Below are positions 42,317-50,930 of a stretch of DNA of 64,000 nt, one piece after another. The notes below the pieces were generated by a model. That model did no database searches, had not been told where the DNA came from, and was given only the letters and a program-made list of their open reading frames with translations. The stretch lies in contig NZ_CP080417.1 of assembly GCF_019457535.1 (NCBI RefSeq), forward strand, positions 4,340,001 through 4,404,000, given 5' to 3'. The translations under genes and the position numbers were made by a program. Source of the DNA: Shewanella halotolerans. Its GTDB lineage: Bacteria; Pseudomonadota; Gammaproteobacteria; Enterobacterales; Shewanellaceae. Position 1 is the first letter of the stretch, and the number at the start of each line of letters is the position of its first letter.

Positions 42317-43924
42317 CTACTTGGCATCATCCTCATGGCTGAACAGGGCGTCGACAAAGTCTTTCGCATCGAAAGGCCTTAGATCGTCGATCTGCTCACC
42401 GACACCTATGTGCCTAATTGGGATGCCAAATTTATCTGCGATGGCAAAGATCACCCCGCCCTTGGCCGTGCCATCGAGCTTGCTCATGGTGATACCCGTG
42501 ACGCCAACCGCCTCTTTGAACAGCTGCGCCTGGCTAATGGCATTCTGACCCGTACTCGCATCCAGGGTCAACATCACCTCGTGAGGGGCGCTCTCATCTT
42601 GTTTCTTCATCACACGCACCACTTTCTTCAGCTCATCCATCAGATGGGCCTTATTCTGTAGGCGTCCCGCCGTATCGGCGATCAAGATGTCTATCTTACG
42701 GGCACGCGCCGCCTGCAGCGCATCGAACAGTACCGAGGCACTGTCTGCACCTGTGTGCTGGGCGATCACTGGAATATCATTACGTTGACCCCAGACCTGC
42801 AGCTGCTCGACGGCCGCGGCGCGGAAGGTATCGCCCGCCGCCAACATCACCGACTTGCCCTGCTGTTGATACTGCTTGGCCAGCTTACCGATAGTGGTGG
42901 TCTTACCCACGCCGTTAACGCCGACCATAAGGATAACGAAAGGTCCGTCACTGTTTTCCGGCACCAGAGGAATGCTCACCGGCTCCAGAGTCTTCTGCAT
43001 CTCTTCACGCATCAGCTCATAGAGGGCCTCGCCATCTTTCAGCTGCTTACGGCTTGCCTGCTCGGTCAGACTGGCGATCAGGCGACTGGTGGTTTCTACC
43101 CCCACATCGGCGATCAACAGCTGCTCTTCCAGCTCTTCGAATAGCTCATCATCGATCTTCTTGCCCTTGAACAGGCCGATGAAACCACTACCGATATTCT
43201 CACTGGTGCGCTTCAGTCCGCGTTTAAGGCGGGCAAAGAAACCCTCTTTGGTCGGCTTCTGCTGCGGCTCGGGCTGTTGTTCAACCTGCTCCTCTTGCGC
43301 TGTCTGTTCTGCTTGCTCAGCGGCTAGATGCTCCTGCTCTGCCTGCTCGGCTGCAAGGCGTTCTTGCTCTGCCTGCTCGGCGGCAAGACGGGCATTCTCT
43401 GCCTCGACGCGAGCCTGCTCGGCAGCTTGACGGGCATTCTCTGCCTCGACGCGAGCCTGCTCCTCGGCGATGCGTTGCTGCTCAGCCTGCTCGGCTGCTA
43501 AACGCTCTTGCTCTACCTGCTCGGCAGCAAGACGGGCATTCTCTGCCTCGACGCGGGCCTGCTCCTCGGCGATGCGTTCCTGCTCAGCCTGCTCCGCAGT
43601 TAAACGCTCCAGCTCAGCTTGTTCCGCAGCTAGACGCTCACTCTCTGCTTCGAGACGGGCCTGTTCGGCAGCCAGACGGGCGTTCTCCGCTTCGACGCGA
43701 GCCTGCTCCTCGGCTATACGTTGCTGCTCTGTCTGCTCGGCGGCTAGGCGTTGCTGCTCTGCCTGCTCTGCCTGCTCTGCCTGTTCGGCAGCTAGGCGTG
43801 CATTATCTTCTTCGACGCTAGCCTGTTCGGCTTCTGCCTGGGTCGAAACTTCTACTTCTGGTGCCGCCGCTTCCTGCTCAGATTTATCTTTGCGGAACCA
43901 AGAAAAAAAACCTTTTTTTGCCAT
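42317..43924 (-). CDS. ftsY: Signal-recognition-particle receptor FtsY
   Basis: 535 residues. The C-terminal NG domain (about 225-533) has GTPase motifs GVNGVGKTTTIGKL (about 337-350), DTAGRLQNK and SKLDGTAKGG. The N-terminal A domain is a very long Glu/Ala/Gln-rich coiled coil (about 32-210) of repeated AEQARVEAENARLAAEQ-like units. FtsY docks ribosome-SRP complexes at the inner membrane. The repeat tract is longer than the E. coli A domain looks and is probably variable between strains. Confidence 0.96.
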   Translation of the reverse strand: MAKKGFFSWFRKDKSEQEAAAPEVEVSTQAEAEQASVEEDNARLAAEQAEQAEQAEQQRLAAEQTEQQRIAEEQARVEAENARLAAEQARLEAESERLAAEQAELERLTAEQAEQERIAEEQARVEAENARLAAEQVEQERLAAEQAEQQRIAEEQARVEAENARQAAEQARVEAENARLAAEQAEQERLAAEQAEQEHLAAEQAEQTAQEEQVEQQPEPQQKPTKEGFFARLKRGLKRTSENIGSGFIGLFKGKKIDDELFEELEEQLLIADVGVETTSRLIASLTEQASRKQLKDGEALYELMREEMQKTLEPVSIPLVPENSDGPFVILMVGVNGVGKTTTIGKLAKQYQQQGKSVMLAAGDTFRAAAVEQLQVWGQRNDIPVIAQHTGADSASVLFDALQAARARKIDILIADTAGRLQNKAHLMDELKKVVRVMKKQDESAPHEVMLTLDASTGQNAISQAQLFKEAVGVTGITMSKLDGTAKGGVIFAIADKFGIPIRHIGVGEQIDDLRPFDAKDFVDALFSHEDDAK

Positions 43925-44172
43925 GTGTAATACCAGTACTCAACTAACTGATTCAAAATTCGCTATAAAGTCGTTTTGCGCCCGTTATTATAACCAGATA
44001 GCTAGGCTATTGACGCAGAAAAACACGGCATTTTTTTCGCTAATGCCCCGGGCTTTACACCTTTTTATTATGCTTTACGTTAAAATAGCGACCTCAATTT
44101 AGCGCAACAGTCTAACACTTAATCTGGTCAGGCCAAATTCCGCTAAATGAATCCACAAAATACAGGTAGAAA

Positions 44173-44760
44173 ATGGCAAGAAATCGACCCGCAAGCGGAC
44201 AGGTGAGGATCATCGCCGGACAATGGCGTTCCAGAAAACTCCCGATCCAAGATCTCGAGGGGCTAAGGCCCACCACAGACAGAGTCAGGGAAACCCTGTT
44301 TAACTGGATCGCAGGGGATCTTCCCGGCGCCCGCGTGCTCGACTGCTTCGGCGGCAGTGGCGCCCTCTGCTTCGAGGCGCTCTCTCGCTACGCTAAATAC
44401 GCCAAGGTATTCGAGCTACAGGCCGGCGCGGCCAAACAGCTCAAACAAAACCTTGCCACCCTCAAATGCGACTGCGCCGAGGTGGTACAGGGCGACACCT
44501 TAGTGCAGCTTAAGACGCCGCCCGCCGAGGGCTTCGATGTGGTCTTCATCGATCCCCCCTTTCGCAAGGGATTAGCCCAGGCCTGTATCGACGGCCTGAA
44601 TGCCCAGGTATGGCTCAATGAGAATGCGCTCGTCTATGTGGAGACGGAGCGTGAGCATCCGCCGCTAAACTTGCCTGCCCACTGGCTTCCTCTCAAGGAG
44701 AAACAGGCCGGTCAGGTGACCTATCGTCTTTATCGAGTAGAACGTCCGGAGGCTGAATAA
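44173..44760 (+). CDS. rsmD: 16S rRNA (guanine-966 N2)-methyltransferase RsmD
   Basis: 195 residues. RIIAGQWRSRKLP (about 12-24) and RPTTDRVRETLFNWI (about 35-49) are RsmD signatures, the SAM site is LDCFGGSGALCFEAL (about 57-71) and the catalytic motif is DPPF (about 124-127). It methylates G966 of 16S rRNA. Divergent from ftsY, a layout common in gammaproteobacteria; the stop overlaps the next ATG. Confidence 0.95.
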   Translation: MARNRPASGQVRIIAGQWRSRKLPIQDLEGLRPTTDRVRETLFNWIAGDLPGARVLDCFGGSGALCFEALSRYAKYAKVFELQAGAAKQLKQNLATLKCDCAEVVQGDTLVQLKTPPAEGFDVVFIDPPFRKGLAQACIDGLNAQVWLNENALVYVETEREHPPLNLPAHWLPLKEKQAGQVTYRLYRVERPEAE

Positions 44761-45050
44761 TGAAAATGATCATTCTCATCGGCAAGGGGATCACTCTATT
44801 TGCCTGGGCCGTGATGCTCTACAACCTGTTTGTCCCGGCAGAAGGCAACATAGGCATGTTGCTGACGCTGCTACTTGGGATCACTCTGGTGATGCACGGC
44901 CTACAGACGCTGATCTTCCGCACCCTGTTTAAGCCGCTGATGACCATAGGTTACGGCGATTACCTGAGTGTCATGCTCTTTGGCGTCTTCAGCCTGCTGG
45001 AATATCGCCAGCGCGTGATGCAGCAAGGCGTCACCGACAATCAGGCCTAA
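44760..45050 (+). CDS. DUF1145-family small membrane protein
   Basis: 96 residues with three hydrophobic segments. It lies directly after rsmD (overlap of the stop and ATG), where DUF1145 proteins of unknown function are usually found. An intrinsic terminator follows. Confidence 0.85.
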   Translation: MKMIILIGKGITLFAWAVMLYNLFVPAEGNIGMLLTLLLGITLVMHGLQTLIFRTLFKPLMTIGYGDYLSVMLFGVFSLLEYRQRVMQQGVTDNQA

Positions 45051-45082
45051 ACGCTGATCTTTTGCTAAAGATAAGCAGCCAT

Positions 45083-45109
45083 AAAAAAGCCCCATAAAGG
45101 GGCTTTTTT
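45083..45109. terminator. Bidirectional terminator rsmD operon/gsp operon
   Basis: Stem AAAAAAGCCCC/GGGGCTTTTTT with loop ATAAA between convergent transcription units. T runs lie on both strands. It ends the gspC-N operon 19 bp past gspN. Confidence 0.92.
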
Positions 45110-45127
45110 ATATCTTAATCTTAACCA

Positions 45128-45889
45128 CTAGAGGCCGGGGACCCGTCCCTGATAGTTGATCGGGTAGTAGCCCTGGCTGTCGCGCTTACCGAGGAAGCTT
45201 AGCGCCTGCTTAAGATCGTCGGACTGCGCCTCTGTCTCTTTGATCTTGGCGGTTACCTGCACCAGCTTGTCGGCCTTAAGCAGCGCATGACCACTGAGGC
45301 CTAAGGCATTCATGCTGTCATCCGTCTGCACCTTGATGTTGCCATCGACACAGCTCAGCGCCACGGCGACATCACCCAGAGGATACTTACCGAACTGGTT
45401 ATTCACCTGCAACTGCTGGGCAAAGAGTTTACCCGTGAGCTGCTGACACCAAGGTACGCCCTGCTCCAGGTCTTGCAGCATCAGGCTGAAGTTGCCCCCT
45501 ACCTGGGTACGAAACGGCAGACGCGCGTTGCCCACCAGGAACTCGCTCGGCGCGTCGAAACGCACGCCGCTGGCATCGATACCAGACATAGACAGGCTTA
45601 CGAAACCCTTACCATTTACGGCGGTGGCGCGGCTGCCCACCACGAAGTCGATGTTAGCCCTGCCCGTCAGCAGGCCCCAGGGGCTCAGCTGCCAGCTCAC
45701 CTGCTCCAGGCGGCGCTTCTGCAGCATTAAGCTATCAATCTCACCGGACCAGATGGTGCCAGAGATCCCAGAGGCGTTCACCTGCTTAGGCAGGGGCGCT
45801 AACTTAACCGCCAGACTCGCCGGAAACAGGGCGAACAGAAACACCAGATAGACGAAAACGCCGATAACAATTTTTTTCACTAGACTCAC
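45128..45889 (-). CDS. gspN: Type II secretion protein GspN
   Basis: 253 residues with one N-terminal membrane helix (about 6-27) and a periplasmic beta-rich domain. It is the last gene of the gsp operon, where gspN normally lies. GspN is an accessory part of the inner-membrane assembly and is absent from some systems. Segment SGTIWSGEIDSL (about 44-55) is typical. Confidence 0.9.
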   Translation of the reverse strand: MSLVKKIVIGVFVYLVFLFALFPASLAVKLAPLPKQVNASGISGTIWSGEIDSLMLQKRRLEQVSWQLSPWGLLTGRANIDFVVGSRATAVNGKGFVSLSMSGIDASGVRFDAPSEFLVGNARLPFRTQVGGNFSLMLQDLEQGVPWCQQLTGKLFAQQLQVNNQFGKYPLGDVAVALSCVDGNIKVQTDDSMNALGLSGHALLKADKLVQVTAKIKETEAQSDDLKQALSFLGKRDSQGYYPINYQGRVPGL

Positions 45890-45909
45890 AAAAAACCCTT
45901 ACTACTTTG

Positions 45910-46386
45910 TTACTGCGAGAACTGGATACGACGCACCTTGACGAAGCCTTCGGTCTCACCATCGGCCAGATCGATATTCTCCAGGGAGAGCCCCTTCTGT
46001 TGCACCAGATCGCTCAGGTAATCCAAGAGCGAATCGAAGGGCACCTCGTCCATCCATACCTGGATCTTATTGCCCTGGGGCTGCATGCGGGTGATCTCCA
46101 GGCCATAGCTTTTAGCACTCTGGGTCACCACGGCGCTGAGACTACCGGAGAAGCCCTTCTTACCGCCGCTTTGCTTGAGGCCGGCTATCTTGTTGGCCGT
46201 CTGCTTCACATAGTTGAGCGTGCTCTCCTGAGCCGCCAGGTTACGCTGGGCATCCTCTTCGGCCTGGCTGATAGGCGTCCAGATCCCCCAGTAGAAGATG
46301 CCGAGCACCAACACTATGGCGCAAGCCGCCACGAGCTGCTGCTCGCGCAACACTAAGCCATTCCACCACGTCTTAATGTTGTCCAT
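45910..46386 (-). CDS. gspM: Type II secretion protein GspM
   Basis: 158 residues. A short cytosolic N-terminus, one membrane helix (about 18-36) and a periplasmic ferredoxin-like domain fit GspM, which binds GspL in the inner-membrane platform. The start lies one base from the gspL stop. Confidence 0.92.
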   Translation of the reverse strand: MDNIKTWWNGLVLREQQLVAACAIVLVLGIFYWGIWTPISQAEEDAQRNLAAQESTLNYVKQTANKIAGLKQSGGKKGFSGSLSAVVTQSAKSYGLEITRMQPQGNKIQVWMDEVPFDSLLDYLSDLVQQKGLSLENIDLADGETEGFVKVRRIQFSQ

Positions 46387-46387
46387 C

Positions 46388-47578
46388 TTACTTGCTCCTC
46401 AGGGTTAAGGTACTGGTCACTTCATCTTCGCCGCTGTTCATGGCGCCAGAATCCACCTGGAAGTGAGGCGAGATCAGCTCCTTAAACTGTTCAATCTGGG
46501 CATAACTCTTGGCGGTGATCTGCATGCGCAGCTCATTACGGCCGCCGTCGAAACGCAGACTGGTCGGCTTGAGCTCAGGCACCTTATCGAAACCAACGGC
46601 AAGATCGTCTAGCATGGTGAAGAAGGCCATGCCGCCGCCCGCGCCTTGCAGGGTGCGCAGCTGACTCTCCATCTGCGAGCGCACGTTCACCATGCGCGAG
46701 CTGCCCATCACCTGCTTGAAGATCTCACCCGTCTGCTGCTGCAGGCCTTCACGCTCGACGTTCATTTGGTGGATATTGAGTCCCTTGTTGACCAGGGCCA
46801 ACACCAGTGCCACCAGGATGACGATGGCAGCGTTACGCCATAGCAGCAGATGCTTGCTGTATTCGCGCTTAGGGGTATAGATACCGCTGAGCAGATTTAA
46901 TGGCGCGTTGAGGATCCCCTTGGCCAACACCAACATAGGCAGATCCAGCGGCTGAGGCTTGACCTCGACCCCTTGGATATCCAGATCGCTGTAGCTGGCC
47001 AGGGTGATAGGCGTCTCTTCCTGGGCCTCGGCGAGTCTTGGCAGGGCGGCCTGGAACCAGCTGGCATCCAGGCTGACGCCGCTACCCGTGCTGGTACGCA
47101 GCAGGTAATCCGGGCCAAATTTCATCGCCGCCCACTGGCATTCCTGTAGCGGCAGGGCAAGACAGTCGGGCACCAGTTGACGCGCCTTGATACCGGCCTC
47201 GCTCAACCAGGAGAGCCAGGTCTGCATCTGCTCGTGAGCCACCACGGCAACACTCAGCGACTCGCCATTGCGGGGGCCGGGGACAAAATGCAGTTCATCG
47301 ACATTCTCGGCCAGGGTCTCTTCCAGCATGAAAGGCAGGGCCTTAAGCGCCTGACGCTGCCCCTTCTCCGGTAGCTGCACCGAGGTAAGGGTAATGGCTG
47401 AGGCGGGCACCAAAATATCCACCGGACGGTTGCCGGCGCGTTCGGTCAGGGTCGACAGCCCCTGGGCGTCGCTCAGTTCTCCCGAGGCGATGATCTCCTG
47501 CTCTTGCTCCGACCATACCAGCCAAGAGCAGCTCTGCTCCGCGCTTCTTCCTAATCGGATAAATAATCTTTCACTCAA
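46388..47578 (-). CDS. gspL: Type II secretion protein GspL
   Basis: 396 residues. The cytosolic actin-like domain (about 1-240) binds the GspE ATPase; a membrane helix (about 252-272) and a periplasmic domain follow. The start is the TTG at 47578, giving MSERLFIRLG as in other GspL proteins, with GGAG seven bases upstream; an in-frame TTG at 47593 has no Shine-Dalgarno. Confidence 0.93.
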   Translation of the reverse strand: MSERLFIRLGRSAEQSCSWLVWSEQEQEIIASGELSDAQGLSTLTERAGNRPVDILVPASAITLTSVQLPEKGQRQALKALPFMLEETLAENVDELHFVPGPRNGESLSVAVVAHEQMQTWLSWLSEAGIKARQLVPDCLALPLQECQWAAMKFGPDYLLRTSTGSGVSLDASWFQAALPRLAEAQEETPITLASYSDLDIQGVEVKPQPLDLPMLVLAKGILNAPLNLLSGIYTPKREYSKHLLLWRNAAIVILVALVLALVNKGLNIHQMNVEREGLQQQTGEIFKQVMGSSRMVNVRSQMESQLRTLQGAGGGMAFFTMLDDLAVGFDKVPELKPTSLRFDGGRNELRMQITAKSYAQIEQFKELISPHFQVDSGAMNSGEDEVTSTLTLRSK

Positions 47579-47662
47579 TGTCTTTCTCCACAAGTCTCAT
47601 TAAGTTGCTCTCGATGAGCTTGTCCTTTTATTAGCCTAGACGAGCGCTGCCCACCTAAGAGA

Positions 47663-48661
47663 TTATTTTTGGCCGCCATATTGACGGGTCAAGACGTCCA
47701 GCTGGTTGTTACCGCCCACACGTAATACACTTTGCATCCTGAAGGTGGCGCTATCAACCTTAGCGCCCGCCTCCAGCAGAAAATACTGACTCTTGAGGCT
47801 AAAACTCGATTCCAGATTCTTGTCCTGACGCAGCCCTGAGATAGAACCATTAGACCAGAAGTCATCCAGGCTGTCATAGCCGTCACCTGGGCGCTGATTA
47901 ATGATGCTCTCGGCCTCGCCCACGCTGATCTTATTATCAAACATGCCCGCCAGCAGCGCCGCCTGCTCCACCTCTACAGTGTTGACGTTCAACACCTGGC
48001 GGTCATAGCCAGGAATGACGCAGATATAGGGCGCCAACTTGAGATAGACCTCCTGGCTGAAGCCGATGACCGCCCGCAGCTCGCTTCGATGGCTCATCAG
48101 GGTGTTAGCCGCCCGGTAAGGCACGGTGCGCGACTCATAGTCGGCATCTTCGGCGCCGAACGGGCTGGCGACCGTGTCCTCATCGATATAATCTTTCAGC
48201 GTATGGGTAAGGCGCTCGGCTGAAAAATCATCCATCCCCAGCGCCACCAACAGCCCCTTAAATTGTACCGCCGCCAGCGGCAGCTTGGGTTGGCCGTTTT
48301 CCACCTCTGTGGTCTCGATCGCCAGGGCGTTTAGGTTGAAACAGGCCTGCAGATCGCTGATACGACCTCCTATCTCACCTTGCTCGGCGGGAAACACCAC
48401 ATCGGCCTGGGCCCAATATTGCTGGCGATGCACCTTGCCGTCATCGGCATCGTCCAAATCTTGTTTCAACACCTTCTTGGCCAGCTCTTCGGCCGAGATC
48501 GCATACCAATAGGCCTGATCATACTGCGCCAGGTTAATGGTGCGGCGCACCGAGATCTGGTTACGGCTGTTGATATTAGTGGCTATGATGGCGATCATGG
48601 CCACGATCAACAAGACGACGATCAGCGCGACCCCACGCTGCTTTCCTGGCAAGCTATTCAT
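47663..48661 (-). CDS. gspK: Type II secretion minor pseudopilin GspK
   Basis: 332 residues. The prepilin-like N-terminus GKQRGVALIVVLLIVAM (about 6-22) lacks the Glu5 of other pseudopilins, as usual for GspK, which caps the pseudopilus tip. The ATG at 48661 has GGAAG upstream and overlaps gspJ by 8 bp. The frame continues to 48829, but that part is the repeat tail of gspJ in another frame and is not coding here. Confidence 0.93.
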   Translation of the reverse strand: MNSLPGKQRGVALIVVLLIVAMIAIIATNINSRNQISVRRTINLAQYDQAYWYAISAEELAKKVLKQDLDDADDGKVHRQQYWAQADVVFPAEQGEIGGRISDLQACFNLNALAIETTEVENGQPKLPLAAVQFKGLLVALGMDDFSAERLTHTLKDYIDEDTVASPFGAEDADYESRTVPYRAANTLMSHRSELRAVIGFSQEVYLKLAPYICVIPGYDRQVLNVNTVEVEQAALLAGMFDNKISVGEAESIINQRPGDGYDSLDDFWSNGSISGLRQDKNLESSFSLKSQYFLLEAGAKVDSATFRMQSVLRVGGNNQLDVLTRQYGGQK

Positions 48662-49448
48662 CGTCATCTTCCTTGCCACCGGCACCGCCACTGTTGTTGC
48701 CACCCGTATTATTACCGCCCGAGTTGTTGCCGTTGTTATTGCCGCCGTTACTACCCTTGTTGTTGCCGTTGTTATTACCGTTATTGTTACCGTTATTGTT
48801 ACCGTTATTGTTGCCCGAGCCATTTTCACTCAGCATAGCTCCCAAAGGTAACAGGAACTTGCGCTGTATCTTGCCCAGGCCTTCCACCTCAATTTCCATG
48901 GCGATCACCTTGGGCAGGCTAGTGGCATCAAACTTACGCTGCCATTTGTCCTCGACATAGAAGGAATACTCCACCGAAAGGACGTTTTTAATCACCACAG
49001 TCTTAATCGGCTCTGCGCCAAACTCCGGCTCGGGATAGGGAAAATACCAACGCTCCAGGTTGTTTTCCTGCACCACATAGGCCACCGACTGCAGGCTGCC
49101 CCGGGGCAAGAGCCCGTCAGGATTCAACCAGCCGATACGGTAGAAGACGATGGCCTCAGACTCTGAATCAAACAGGTCTTTGCCGGTTTGAATCACGGTC
49201 GAGCCACGCCCGCCTTCTAGCAGACGCGGAGTTCGGGCCACCATCTGGCCAAAATCCCGCTCCAAGGCACCGAAGCCCTGTTGCAACGACTTGAGCCGCT
49301 GAGCAAACTCGGCGGTGACCTCATCGTTTTTCATCACAGTGCTGAGCACGGCATTCGCCGCCAGGCCCAGCATGGCGAAGATGGCGATGGCGATCAGCAT
49401 CTCCAGCAGGGTAAAGCCCTGTGCCCGCTTAGTCTTGCTTAAGCACAT
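48654..49448 (-). CDS. gspJ: Type II secretion minor pseudopilin GspJ with Asn/Gly repeat tail
   Basis: 264 residues. Prepilin motif RAQGFTLLEMLIAIAIF (about 8-24, cleavage after Gly) and a globular domain fit GspJ. After about residue 207 the protein carries a tail of roughly 50 residues made of Asn/Gly repeats ending GGKEDDDE, not part of the usual fold. GspJ forms the tip complex with GspI and GspK. The start overlaps gspI by 20 bp. Confidence 0.92.
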   Translation of the reverse strand: MCLSKTKRAQGFTLLEMLIAIAIFAMLGLAANAVLSTVMKNDEVTAEFAQRLKSLQQGFGALERDFGQMVARTPRLLEGGRGSTVIQTGKDLFDSESEAIVFYRIGWLNPDGLLPRGSLQSVAYVVQENNLERWYFPYPEPEFGAEPIKTVVIKNVLSVEYSFYVEDKWQRKFDATSLPKVIAMEIEVEGLGKIQRKFLLPLGAMLSENGSGNNNGNNNGNNNGNNNGNNKGSNGGNNNGNNSGGNNTGGNNSGGAGGKEDDDE

Positions 49449-49833
49449 AACTGCTCACCTGGGCGATGATGCGCTTATAGCGCTCATCGTCACTGACACT
49501 GATGCGTATCATTCGAAAATTATCATCTGTGGTTTTCACCACCTCTTTGCGCCAATACCACTCTTTTCCCGCCAGTTCGACGCTGCCGTCTTTACGGCCG
49601 AGATCTGGAAATTTCTTCTCCAGGCGGGCATCCACCATCTGATTGCTGGCCACCCACTGAGCCAGGGTGCGCTCCTCGAGGATCGGCATGTTGGCCATCT
49701 GCTCACCCAGGCTCTTGGTGATGGAGACGGCGGCGATGGCAAACACCATGAGGGCCACGATCACCTCGAGCAGGGTCATGCCGGCGCTACGGCGTCTGCC
49801 CGCGAGACTCAGGCCTAGCCTGCGCTTACTCAT
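49429..49833 (-). CDS. gspI: Type II secretion minor pseudopilin GspI
   Basis: 134 residues. Prepilin motif SAGMTLLEVIVALMVF (about 16-31) with Met at +1, typical of GspI, followed by a small domain with WYWRKEV. It seeds the pseudopilus tip. ATG 49833 is preferred because GAGAGG lies nine bases upstream; the ATG at 49842 abuts it. Confidence 0.92.
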   Translation of the reverse strand: MSKRRLGLSLAGRRRSAGMTLLEVIVALMVFAIAAVSITKSLGEQMANMPILEERTLAQWVASNQMVDARLEKKFPDLGRKDGSVELAGKEWYWRKEVVKTTDDNFRMIRISVSDDERYKRIIAQVSSYVLKQD

Positions 49834-50404
49834 CGAATCCATCCTCTCTGCCCAGGGTCAGGCGGCCTAAGGCATCGCCAACCACCAGGGCCTCAATCTC
49901 TTGGCCACGCTCATCTTTACCGACGAAGGTCAGCTCGAAGACGCTCATCTCGCCGCTAGGAAACAGCAGCACCTGAGGCTCGGGAAACTTTTTCTTCTCT
50001 TCTTCGCTGGGTTCGATAAGTGGCTCATCGAACCAGGACTCATCCTCTTCATCTCCCTGGGTTAGGGGCAAGCCGTCGAGCACCAACTCCATCTCTACCC
50101 CAGGCTCCATCTCTTTGGCCGCCAGCAGGCGATCTTGTTGCAGTGGCTTCCATTTGCCCTCATCGTAGACCACAAACTCGTAGCGCTGCTTGTCGATGAC
50201 GATGCCGATGAAATGGCCGCTGAGTATGGTCTCATCCAACACCAGCTCGGTGGCCGCCATAAACTGGCGGGCCGTACGCTCCAGCGCCTTGTGTTGGTCG
50301 GCGCCGCTGGTGGTATAAGTCACCGCGGCGGCAGCCAATCCCATCAGCAAGACGACCAGCAGGACCTCTAGCAGGGTGAAACCGAATTGGCGGACGCCAC
50401 GCAT
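49826..50404 (-). CDS. gspH: Type II secretion minor pseudopilin GspH
   Basis: 192 residues with prepilin motif RQFGFTLLEVLLVVLLMG (about 5-22). The globular part contains an acidic Glu/Asp-rich loop near 120-140. GspH links the tip complex to the GspG shaft. It overlaps gspI by 8 bp. Confidence 0.92.
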   Translation of the reverse strand: MRGVRQFGFTLLEVLLVVLLMGLAAAAVTYTTSGADQHKALERTARQFMAATELVLDETILSGHFIGIVIDKQRYEFVVYDEGKWKPLQQDRLLAAKEMEPGVEMELVLDGLPLTQGDEEDESWFDEPLIEPSEEEKKKFPEPQVLLFPSGEMSVFELTFVGKDERGQEIEALVVGDALGRLTLGREDGFDE

Positions 50405-50424
50405 AAACAGACTCGTCTTAAGGC

Positions 50425-50859
50425 TTATTGGAAATCTTGTAGATTCCAGTTACCGATATCATCTTCGGTACCCGGTTGACCGTCAGGACCGGCACTGAAG
50501 ATGTCGATCTTACCCTGCTCGCCTGGGCTCAATAGCAGGTAATCGTTACGCCATGGATCCTGTGGCAGACGCTTCACATAACCATCGGCGCGGTAGTTAC
50601 GCGGCTCGGGTGAGATAGTCGGCTTCTGTACCAGGGCTTCGAGGCCCTGCTCTGTCGTCGGATAGACGCTGTTGTCCAGACGATACATGTCCAAGGCATT
50701 TTCCAGTGCAACAATGTCAGATACCGCCTTCTGGATGTCGGCTTTATCTTTGTTGCCCATAAGGTTAGGCACAACCATAGAAGCAAGGATCCCTAAGATA
50801 ACGATAACCACCATGACTTCCAGTAGGGTAAAACCTTTTTGCTTGTTTCTTGCTTGCAT
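50425..50859 (-). CDS. gspG: Type II secretion major pseudopilin GspG
   Basis: 144 residues. Prepilin motif KQKGFTLLEVMVVIVILG (about 6-23) with Glu5, followed by the conserved long helix and YPTTEQGLEALV (about 65-76). The C-terminal PGTEDDIGNW loop binds calcium in family members. It builds the pseudopilus and is the best conserved gene of the operon. Confidence 0.97.
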   Translation of the reverse strand: MQARNKQKGFTLLEVMVVIVILGILASMVVPNLMGNKDKADIQKAVSDIVALENALDMYRLDNSVYPTTEQGLEALVQKPTISPEPRNYRADGYVKRLPQDPWRNDYLLLSPGEQGKIDIFSAGPDGQPGTEDDIGNWNLQDFQ

Positions 50860-50930
50860 TAATACTTCCTCTATAAAAAATGCCCTAACATCTGCGGCTA
50901 GGACGGCAGTTGGTGATAAACGCCTGGGCG

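Noticed and set aside
43470..44102. Ser/Cys/Ala-rich frame of 210 codons opposite ftsY
   Set aside because: Antisense of the FtsY coiled-coil repeats; the apparent cysteine repeats come from the complementary codons.
48670..48829. N-terminal extension of gspK giving a Thr/Val/Ile-rich protein start
   Set aside because: It is the Asn/Gly repeat tail of gspJ read in another frame; the prepilin-like start with a Shine-Dalgarno is at 48661.
48380..48838. His/Cys/Tyr-rich frame resembling a metal-binding protein
   Set aside because: Antisense of gspK and of the gspJ repeat tail; composition is an artefact of the repeat.
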